This document shows positions 6,341-11,630 of a stretch of 25,805 nucleotides of DNA, in pieces. Within the stretch, counting starts at the first letter, position 1. Every line of letters begins with the position of its first letter. Source of the DNA: a virus; the IMG/VR virus record IMGVR_UViG_3300049259_000062, positions 1 to 25,805 of that record. The stretch is one strand, 5' to 3'. Below the pieces are notes generated by a model that was given only the letters and a program-made list of their open reading frames with translations, was not told the DNA's origin and did no database searches. The position numbers and the translations under genes are program-made.

Positions 6341-6532
6341 ATGGACCCCGGCACAGGAAAGATTCATTTCGTCGACGATGAGCCTGCCGCAAAGAAGGCC
6401 GCAAAGAAGCGCGGGCTAGTGCCGATCATGCGCGACCTCACTGCGAAAGAGCATATGGAAATGCAGATCCAGCTCTATTCGCCATGTGGCTGCGGTAGCG
6501 GCAAGAAGTTCAAATTCTGCTGCAAGACGTAA
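6341..6532 (+). CDS. SEC-C motif zinc-binding protein
   Basis: A 63-residue protein with a Lys/Ala-rich front (AAKKAAKKRG) and a C-terminal SEC-C zinc motif, CGCGSGKKFKFCC (49-61), with the CxC and CC pairs intact. In SecA and other proteins this motif binds zinc and can contact partner proteins. As a free small phage protein its role is unknown. ATG 6341 has a GAGG about eight bases upstream. The gene follows the Acb2/Tad1 candidate after three bases and was probably co-transcribed with it. Confidence 0.8.
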   Translation: MDPGTGKIHFVDDEPAAKKAAKKRGLVPIMRDLTAKEHMEMQIQLYSPCGCGSGKKFKFCCKT

Positions 6533-6536
6533 CAGC

Positions 6537-6590
6537 ATGAGTATCGCCCATAAGCAGACGGTCGCGGCGTTCAAGGAAGCGTGGCAATGA
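6537..6590 (+). CDS. Micro-protein with QTVAAFKxAW motif, copy 2
   Basis: A 17-residue frame (MSIAHKQTVAAFKEAWQ) whose TGA overlaps the ATG of the nuclease gene at 6587. It repeats the core of the 29-residue ORF at 6018-6107, with a shared 16-base block at 6553-6568. It has no clear ribosome-binding site and begins four bases after the SEC-C stop, so it may be translated by reinitiation. It could be a true micro-protein or a coupling leader derived from a duplication. Confidence 0.45.
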   Translation: MSIAHKQTVAAFKEAWQ

Positions 6591-7018
6591 AAATGCCCGG
6601 CCTCAATATCGATCGCATCCACACGCTGCGACGGACGCGCCCGCTCAAAGCGCTGATCCCGACCGAGCATCAGGATCAAGTGGCCCTATTCGCCTGGCTA
6701 CGGGCGCGCTACGGCGACTCGCCGCTGTATTGGGCTACTCCCAATGCTGCCAAGCGTAGCCCACGCCTAGCGGCCCATATGAAGGCTGAGGGCATGCGTG
6801 CTGGTACCCCGGACCTCGCCATCATGGTTCCACGTGGAACCTATCACGGCTGTTTCCTGGAGCTCAAACGCCGGGGCAGCACCAAAAGCGCAGTGCTCAC
6901 CTCGCAAAGTAAAGCGCTCGCGGCCTTAAGTGATATAGGCTATTACGCTACATGGGCGGCTGGGTTCGATGAGGCACAGCGAGTGATTGCGGCGTATCTG
7001 CAGGACTGGCACGCATGA
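6587..7018 (+). CDS. VRR-NUC domain nuclease
   Basis: This 143-residue protein is a standalone VRR-NUC (PD-(D/E)XK) nuclease. Visible features in order are the helix EHQDQVALFAWLR (27-39) with its Glu, PNAAKRSP, the GMRAGTPDLAIM block with catalytic Asp76, FLELKR (90-95) with the E-x-K pair, Gln107, and the terminal GYYATWAAGFDEAQRVI. Related phage enzymes act on branched DNA or assist recombination and packaging. The start at ATG 6587 overlaps the micro-ORF stop. A GTG at 6581 would add two residues. The next gene's ATG overlaps its TGA. Confidence 0.88.
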   Translation: MKMPGLNIDRIHTLRRTRPLKALIPTEHQDQVALFAWLRARYGDSPLYWATPNAAKRSPRLAAHMKAEGMRAGTPDLAIMVPRGTYHGCFLELKRRGSTKSAVLTSQSKALAALSDIGYYATWAAGFDEAQRVIAAYLQDWHA

Positions 7019-7302
7019 GTTCTTTCAAAAAAGGCCAGAAGGAACGCATTAAGCAACAACTGTTTGTCGAACAGTTCGGACTGTGTTGGCTATGCGACTT
7101 TCCAATGCGCTTGCCTGCGAGCAAGCACAAGGATTCGGCAACGGTGGATCATGTTATTCCAGTCTCCAAGGGCGGCACCAATGCACGCGCGAATCTGCGG
7201 CTAGCACACAGGCGTTGCAACACCCTGCGCTCCAACAACGAAGGCATAGTCGTAATATGGCGTCCAGATCTGGCGAAGCAAACGCACACGGTGATGCCGT
7301 GA
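7015..7302 (+). CDS. HNH endonuclease
   Basis: A 95-residue HNH nuclease of the compact phage type. Zinc ligands are Cys24 and Cys27 (LCWLC). The catalytic core DHVIPVSKGGTN (45-56) contains the first His, and Asn60 and HRRCN (65-69) complete the HNH and the second zinc half. All expected residues are present, so it should be active, probably as a nicking or cleaving enzyme. Many phages keep such a gene near terminase and need it for packaging. Here terminase is 2.2 kb downstream. ATG 7015 overlaps the VRR-NUC stop. Confidence 0.9.
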   Translation: MSSFKKGQKERIKQQLFVEQFGLCWLCDFPMRLPASKHKDSATVDHVIPVSKGGTNARANLRLAHRRCNTLRSNNEGIVVIWRPDLAKQTHTVMP

Positions 7303-7460
7303 TCCCCAAACCTCCACTCATGGCCATCTGCGACAATGTGCGTTGCCCGCGCAATGGCAAGCCCTACGAGATGTGGAGCGCAGCGCTGAAGAGCTCCAAG
7401 CATCATTACTGTTCTGCGAGCTGCGCCGGTGATGCGCGGAGCCGGAGTTATCCGCGATGA
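7299..7460 (+). CDS. Small Cys-rich protein, 53 aa
   Basis: The frame opens at GTG 7299, which overlaps the HNH stop (GTGA), and ends on the TGA that overlaps the next ATG. Two Cys pairs (ICDNVRCP and HYCSASC) suggest one structural zinc ribbon. A further ATG at 7320 would shorten it by seven residues. No family is recognised. Confidence 0.55.
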   Translation: MIPKPPLMAICDNVRCPRNGKPYEMWSAALKSSKHHYCSASCAGDARSRSYPR

Positions 7461-7645
7461 GGGCTAAAGTTAGCCGCCATGTGCTGAAGAGCTCTTTCGG
7501 TCAGATCGCGCAGCCTGTGGAATTTATTCGCGCACTCCCATCGAATAAACGCATCGAGATGATTTTGCGCTTTAGCATTCCTTACGGCATCACTCGGAAC
7601 AACAGGGTGCTGGTGCTCGAGCGTGGCCAGTGGATACCGCTGTGA
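7457..7645 (+). CDS. Hypothetical basic protein, 62 aa
   Basis: ATG 7457 overlaps the upstream stop (ATGA). The 62 residues are basic and mixed alpha/beta (RALPSNKRIEMILRFSIPYG, then NNRVLVLERGQWIPL). No motif is recognised. It was translated as part of the coupled middle-gene string. Confidence 0.55.
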   Translation: MRAKVSRHVLKSSFGQIAQPVEFIRALPSNKRIEMILRFSIPYGITRNNRVLVLERGQWIPL

Positions 7646-7896
7646 GCACCCTAGAGCCCATTATCTACATCGAGCCAGTGCGCAAGTACGCCGAGTCACC
7701 CGCGCTCGATATCCCAACGCCCGCACGCTCCATAGAGCACTACGCCCGTGAGGTGGAACTGATTCTCGAGGCCCGCGACCATTACGCCCCCGAACCGCAC
7801 CTAAGCCTCGTAGACCGCTATCCGAGATTAAGCATGGTGGTACTGGCGGGTATTGCCCTGGGCGTGCTGTGGCGAGCGTATGAGCGTTTCAAGTGA
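7642..7896 (+). CDS. Small membrane-anchored protein, 84 aa
   Basis: I take GTG 7642, which overlaps the previous stop (GTGA). A GTG at 7630 would add four residues. A Pro-rich acidic cytoplasmic part (SIEHYAREVELILEARDHYA) is followed by one C-terminal hydrophobic helix (LSMVVLAGIALGVLW) and a short basic end, as in tail-anchored proteins. The function is unknown. A role in lysis is conceivable, but there is no partner nearby. Confidence 0.55.
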   Translation: MSTLEPIIYIEPVRKYAESPALDIPTPARSIEHYAREVELILEARDHYAPEPHLSLVDRYPRLSMVVLAGIALGVLWRAYERFK

Positions 7897-8071
7897 GGGT
7901 AAATGGCGCCTGCGGGCCCGCGCCTTTACGGCTCAAGGCGGCATCTGCGAGCGCTGTTGGACGCCCATGATCTTGGGCGCACCGAAGACCCTGGGACCGT
8001 TGCATGCGACGTTCTTGGGCGGCAGGACTAAGAGAAAGCTGGTGCATCAGAAGTGCCAGGGCGATAACTGA
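7880..8071 (+). CDS. HNH-like treble-clef protein, probably degenerate
   Basis: A 63-residue frame starting at ATG 7880, overlapping the previous gene by 17 bases. It begins with a helix (KWRLRARAFTAQGG), then ICERCWTPM, a shortened middle (PLHATFLGG) and KLVHQKCQ. This has the zinc CxxC and a final HxxC of an HNH/treble-clef fold, but the DHIxP catalytic segment and the Asn are not recognisable. It may be a DNA-binding zinc finger descended from an HNH nuclease. Confidence 0.5.
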   Translation: MSVSSEGKWRLRARAFTAQGGICERCWTPMILGAPKTLGPLHATFLGGRTKRKLVHQKCQGDN

Positions 8072-8083
8072 GGGTTCAAAACA

Positions 8084-8224
8084 ATGAGTGCAGTGATATC
8101 CACGCTCGTGAGTGCGCGACCAATACGTCAACAGAAATTGGTGAGACTCAAAGATAAAGATGGTCGTATGAGCAGGCGATTAATGGGCGGTATCGGCACC
8201 AAATATGGAAACGCAATTGGATGA
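8084..8224 (+). CDS. Small basic protein, 46 aa
   Basis: ATG 8084 follows AGGG by nine bases. The peptide is strongly basic (RPIRQQKLVRLKDKDGRMSR, then RLMGGIGTKYG). Its TGA overlaps the next ATG. It could bind nucleic acid, but nothing specific is recognised. Confidence 0.45.
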   Translation: MSAVISTLVSARPIRQQKLVRLKDKDGRMSRRLMGGIGTKYGNAIG

Positions 8225-8322
8225 TTGTCTGGCAGTGCATTTTTTGGCTAGGTGCGCCTCCGGCCGCAATTGCATTGATTGCAAGCATATGGCGATTCTG
8301 TGCATTGGCAATTTGTAGTTGA
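8221..8322 (+). CDS. Hydrophobic micro-protein, 33 aa
   Basis: ATG 8221 overlaps the stop of the 46-residue gene, and its TGA shares a base with the ATG of the Q-like gene (TGATG). It is almost entirely hydrophobic with one predicted membrane helix (LGAPPAAIALIASIW). It may be an integral membrane micro-protein or mainly serve to couple translation into the Q-like gene. Confidence 0.4.
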   Translation: MIVWQCIFWLGAPPAAIALIASIWRFCALAICS

Positions 8323-8684
8323 TGGGCGCCGTGATAGCGATGAGTTCGCAGCCCATTAGTAGCGATCATGAGTTCGCTCGCAATCGCCTGAGAGAATGGG
8401 GGCGCTGGAATCAGGAGCGATTGAGTGGCTATCCAATCTGTTCATGGGTCATTGATTTCTATGGCTCACGCCAACGAACCCCCCTCGCGATCCCCATTGA
8501 AGTCGAGCAGATAGATGGCATCGTGATGCGTGCCGAGATCACCGATAAGCTCGTGCTGATTAGCTGGTATGTGAAGCGCCAGGGTCTTGGGCACATCGGT
8601 AGGCAAATGGGCATCAACCATCAAAAGACCCGCCGCTTGTTGGATTCTGCCGAAGTCTATGTATCGCATGAACTTTTTTCTTGA
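8322..8684 (+). CDS. Antitermination Q-like late regulator
   Basis: About 120 residues, resembling the phage antitermination-Q family: the family word LREWGRW (23-29) near the start, EVEQIDGIVMR (61-70) in the middle, LISWYVKRQGLGHIG (79-93), and a C-terminal helix-turn-helix (GRQMGINHQKTRRLLDSAEV). Family members bind near the late promoter and let RNA polymerase read through early terminators. It is the last gene before a strong promoter with the late operon beyond, which is the expected place for Q. The start may be ATG 8322 (coupled) or 8340. Confidence 0.65.
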   Translation: MGAVIAMSSQPISSDHEFARNRLREWGRWNQERLSGYPICSWVIDFYGSRQRTPLAIPIEVEQIDGIVMRAEITDKLVLISWYVKRQGLGHIGRQMGINHQKTRRLLDSAEVYVSHELFS

Positions 8685-8709
8685 CACTCACAATTGTATG
8701 CATTACAAA
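8681..8709 (+). promoter_or_regulatory. Predicted sigma70-type late promoter
   Basis: A perfect -35 box TTGACA (8681-8686) is separated by 17 bases from TACAAA (8704-8709), four of six matches to the -10 consensus. It lies on the last bases of the Q-like gene and points into the late operon. It is the best promoter match I found in the window. A Q-dependent late promoter would be placed just here. Confidence 0.65.
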
Positions 8710-8719
8710 GTATTTAAAT

Positions 8720-8732
8720 GGGGAATTTCCCC
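8720..8732. promoter_or_regulatory. Perfect palindrome at predicted late start site
   Basis: GGGGAATTTCCCC is a perfect inverted repeat (six bases each side of one T), beginning about four bases after the start site predicted from the promoter at 8681-8709. It could be an operator, a pause hairpin used by Q, or both. No T tract follows, so it is not an intrinsic terminator. Confidence 0.45.
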
Positions 8733-8823
8733 TTTGCCCACCCACCCGCAATGCTCTTTAGCGCCGCACTTTATGCGATAGGCGGTGAAGCGGTGGGCAC
8801 CCTCATCCATCAAGGTCAAAGCA

Positions 8824-8955
8824 ATGCCAGAACCGGCGAAGGGCGAGACGCTTTCTAGCTTCATGGGGCGTTATATGAAACCCGGCGAAGCACCAAAGAA
8901 GCCCCGTGCTGCAGCCGCGCTTGCCGAATTCAAAGAGCATAAGAAACGCAAATGA
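8824..8955 (+). CDS. Small basic protein, first late gene, 43 aa
   Basis: The first frame after the late promoter, from ATG 8824 to TGA 8953-8955. An AGG lies about nine bases upstream. It starts MPEPAKGETLSSFMGRYM, which resembles the opening of small head-associated phage proteins (PKKGES..DFxxRC), and ends in a Lys/Arg tail (EFKEHKKRK). The 139 bases before it are untranslated leader and promoter. The function is not established. Confidence 0.5.
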   Translation: MPEPAKGETLSSFMGRYMKPGEAPKKPRAAAALAEFKEHKKRK

Positions 8956-9146
8956 ACAAAAATCTAAGTGATGCGGCTATTGCTGCAAAGGCTCTAGCCA
9001 TCCTTGGAAAACGACTGGTCTTTGAAGCTGAATCTCAGCCAGAAACGATCATCGTTAACTGGCGGATGCGAATAAAATTCGCGATTATAGATCTGAGGAT
9101 ACGGCTAGGCGAATGGATTGCTGGCCGCAGGTTTGATGACGAATGA
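8952..9146 (+). CDS. Hypothetical protein, 64 aa
   Basis: ATG 8952 overlaps the TGA of the first late gene, and its own stop overlaps the GroES-like start. It is helical and amphipathic (DAAIAAKALAILGKRLVF, then FAIIDLRIRLGEWI), with no motif that I recognise. Confidence 0.5.
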   Translation: MNKNLSDAAIAAKALAILGKRLVFEAESQPETIIVNWRMRIKFAIIDLRIRLGEWIAGRRFDDE

Positions 9147-9532
9147 GCCAAGGGACCACGATTGAGCATCGCACGACCGATTTTATCCCTGCCGCAGCCA
9201 AGATCCGCCCCCTCGGCGATCGCATCTTTCTCAAACCGCTCGACTGGGACGCGAGCAAAATTGTCATTGCCATCCGTGAAGGCCGGCCGGTACGGGGAGA
9301 AGTCAAAGCCGTCGGTCCCGGGGCCTATCGTAAGCGTTACAACAAAGACCGCTCGAAAATGTATGAGACCAACGCCTATGTCCCCACCACCGTCAAAGTC
9401 GGTGATCTAGTGGAGCTGGGCGGCCTCAATATATTCGATGGCCTGGGCTACAGCTTCCAGGAAGTCATGTGGGGCGATGAGCGTATGCTGGTCGTTACCG
9501 AGCGGGATATTTGCGGGGTGGTGGAGCAATAG
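9143..9532 (+). CDS. GroES-like co-chaperonin
   Basis: A 129-residue protein with the co-chaperonin pattern: IRPLGDRIFLKPL (21-33) is the first strand, ASKIVIAI (37-44) sits where GroES has its mobile-loop IVL contact with GroEL, RGEVKAVGPG (51-60) is the diagnostic strand-turn, VKVGDLVELGG (84-94) follows, and RMLVVTERDICGVVE (114-128) is the C-terminal strand. It is about 30 residues longer than GroES, mainly from an N-terminal extension and a charged insert (61-83). It would form a cap on host GroEL, probably for folding the capsid protein. T4 gp31 is the classic precedent. It lies in the late operon ahead of terminase. Confidence 0.85.
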   Translation: MSQGTTIEHRTTDFIPAAAKIRPLGDRIFLKPLDWDASKIVIAIREGRPVRGEVKAVGPGAYRKRYNKDRSKMYETNAYVPTTVKVGDLVELGGLNIFDGLGYSFQEVMWGDERMLVVTERDICGVVEQ

Positions 9533-10027
9533 ATGGCTCGCCCCAGCGCATATAGGTCACTGTTCGCCGAACAAGCATTGAAGCTGTGCAAGTTAGGAGC
9601 TACCGATAAGGAGCTGGCTGATTTCTTCAGCGTCACCGAGAAGACGATCAATACATGGAAGATCAACTTCCCTGAATTCCTACAGTCCTTAAAGCGGGGT
9701 AAGCAAGAATCTGATGAGCGGGTGGAGCAGTCTTTGTACCGCCGAGCGCTCGGCTATTCGCATGATGCTGTAAAGATATTTCACGACGCAGCAGGAACAA
9801 CTGCAGTTCCCTATGTAGAGCATTATCCGCCAGATACTACGGCTTGTATCTTCTGGTTGAAGAATCGTAAGCCGGGCGAATGGCGAGATAAAATTGATGT
9901 CGACACCGGTCTCAGTCGAGATCGAGTCACAAGACTTCTCGAACTTGTCGAAGGCCGACTTAACGAGCTTGAGCCGACATCTGCGACAACGGCTGAAGGT
10001 CCTGGACTCGTATCACCAACTCACTGA
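9533..10027 (+). CDS. Terminase small subunit
   Basis: A 164-residue protein starting one base after the co-chaperonin stop. The N-terminus FAEQALKLCKLGATDKELAD (11-30) with SVTEKTINTWK is a helix-turn-helix for binding the packaging site. Then come RVEQSLYRRALGYSHDAVK and HYPPDTTACIFWLKNRKPGE (98-117), words found in a broad family of phage small terminases. The C-terminal helix probably contacts the large subunit or the procapsid. The last 131 bases overlap the large-subunit gene. Confidence 0.88.
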   Translation: MARPSAYRSLFAEQALKLCKLGATDKELADFFSVTEKTINTWKINFPEFLQSLKRGKQESDERVEQSLYRRALGYSHDAVKIFHDAAGTTAVPYVEHYPPDTTACIFWLKNRKPGEWRDKIDVDTGLSRDRVTRLLELVEGRLNELEPTSATTAEGPGLVSPTH

Positions 10028-11372
10028 ATATAAGCCATACACCAAACAGCTCGAGTTCCATGCCGCCGGCAAGCTGCATCGCGAACGCTTATTGATGGCA
10101 GGCAATCAGCTCGGCAAAACACTTTCTGCCGGCGCTGAAACCGCTATGCATGTGACCGGTCGTTATCCAGATTGGTGGACAGGCCTAGTCAAAGACAAGC
10201 CATTCCATTGTTGGGTGTCCGGCGTCACCGGCGAGTCAACGCGTGATAATCCGCAGCGCATCTTATACGGCCCGCTAGGCTCTCCGGGAACGGGCATGAT
10301 CCCGAAGGATGCTATCAAGGATACGAGTCCGCGTAGAGGCTTAGCGGATGCGCTGGATACGATGGTCGTGCGCTTTGGTGGGGGCGGGGATATCCAGGCT
10401 GGTGATTGCCTCATAGGCTTCAAATCATACGATCAAGGCCGTGAGAAATGGCAAGGTCCTACGCTTGGGCTGGTATGGTTCGATGAGGAGCCGCCAGAGG
10501 ATATCTACAGTGAGGGCATGACGCGCACGAACGTGGGGCTATGCCCGGTCTATATCACTTTTACGCCACTGCAAGGCATGTCGAATGTAGTGCGGCGCTT
10601 TTACCCGACCGCATCTGCAATGCCTGGAACCCATGTGACGCAGATGACGATTGACGATGTGGCGCATTACACGCCTGAGCAACGCGCTGCCATCATCGCG
10701 AGCTATCCGGCATTCGAGCGTAACTCGCGCACCAAGGGCATCCCGCAACTGGGCTCTGGTCGCGTCTTCCCGATCGATGAGGATGAAGTCGGCTGCGTGC
10801 CCTTTGAGATCCCGAAGCACTGGGTGCAATTGGGCGGCATGGACTTCGGCTGGGATCATCCGAGCGCGGGTGTGCGACTCGCGTGGGATCGCGACGCAGA
10901 TATCCTATATGTGATTGCAGCGCATCGCGCTAAGGCACAGACGCCTGCGATGTTCGCCGCTGCGGTTAGGCCTTGGGGCGACTGGCTGCCATGGGCATGG
11001 CCGCATGATGGTTTGCAACATGATAAGGGCTCCGGTGAGCAGCTAGCCGCGCAATACAAAGCGCAGGGTTTAAAGATGCTGCCGCAGCGCGCCACCTTCG
11101 AGGACGGCTCCAACGGGCTAGAGGCTGGCATTATGGAGATGTTCGATCGCATGCAGACGGGCCGACTGAAGGTGTTCAGTCATCTGCGTGATTGGTTCGA
11201 TGAATTTCTGACCTATCACCGCAAAGATGGACTGATTGTGAAGCTCGCCGACGATCTCATGTCAGCGACGCGTTACGCGATGATGATGCGGCGCTATGCG
11301 GTAGTGCAGAACAAGGCAGTCCAACAGACAGTCAAGCGCCAGATGGGCAATCAAGGTTCTTGGATGGGCTAA
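9897..11372 (+). CDS. Terminase large subunit (ATPase-nuclease)
   Basis: A 491-residue packaging motor. The ATPase half has Walker A AGNQLGKT (68-75), Walker B GLVWFDEEP (191-199) with the catalytic Glu, and coupling motif TFTP (221-224). The nuclease half has GGMDFGWDHPSAG (313-325) with the first metal-binding Asp, WPHDG (368-372), and a late Asp in ADDLMSATRYAMM. ATG 9897 lies inside the small-subunit gene. Earlier family members have a similar 40-residue N-terminal helix, and the next in-frame ATG falls inside Walker A, so a long overlap is needed. TTG 9894 or an internal TTG are other possible starts. Confidence 0.93.
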   Translation: MSTPVSVEIESQDFSNLSKADLTSLSRHLRQRLKVLDSYHQLTEYKPYTKQLEFHAAGKLHRERLLMAGNQLGKTLSAGAETAMHVTGRYPDWWTGLVKDKPFHCWVSGVTGESTRDNPQRILYGPLGSPGTGMIPKDAIKDTSPRRGLADALDTMVVRFGGGGDIQAGDCLIGFKSYDQGREKWQGPTLGLVWFDEEPPEDIYSEGMTRTNVGLCPVYITFTPLQGMSNVVRRFYPTASAMPGTHVTQMTIDDVAHYTPEQRAAIIASYPAFERNSRTKGIPQLGSGRVFPIDEDEVGCVPFEIPKHWVQLGGMDFGWDHPSAGVRLAWDRDADILYVIAAHRAKAQTPAMFAAAVRPWGDWLPWAWPHDGLQHDKGSGEQLAAQYKAQGLKMLPQRATFEDGSNGLEAGIMEMFDRMQTGRLKVFSHLRDWFDEFLTYHRKDGLIVKLADDLMSATRYAMMMRRYAVVQNKAVQQTVKRQMGNQGSWMG

Positions 11373-11630
11373 ATGAGTTACGACATACAAACAGATCAAC
11401 AGCCGAAGCGGCGCGGGCGGCCCCCGAAGGCGAGACCGGCCGAAGTGACGCCACTTGTGCCGATTGCTGCTGATGATTATCGGCAGTTCATGCAGCACTG
11501 CGCATTGCGGCTAGAGCTCGCACTCAAGCTCAAGCCAGGCGTGATGGATAGCGAGAGCCGACACCTCGAGCTTGCCAATCAGTTGCGTGAGATCGTGCAA
11601 TCGGTTGCGGATGAGTTGCGCTCTGCATGA
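11373..11630 (+). CDS. Small basic protein between terminase and portal
   Basis: An 85-residue protein that begins directly after the terminase stop. An AT-hook-like KRRGRPPKARP (12-22) suggests DNA binding. The rest is helical (LRLELALKLKPG ... LANQLREIVQSVADELR). Its TGA overlaps the portal ATG. Small genes at this position are common in podoviruses, but I do not know this one's function. Confidence 0.6.
   Translation: MSYDIQTDQQPKRRGRPPKARPAEVTPLVPIAADDYRQFMQHCALRLELALKLKPGVMDSESRHLELANQLREIVQSVADELRSA

Noticed and set aside
8720-8732. Palindrome as intrinsic terminator of the early operon
   Set aside because: It is followed by TTTGCCCACC and not by a T tract, and it lies downstream of the late promoter. 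A regulatory role fits better.
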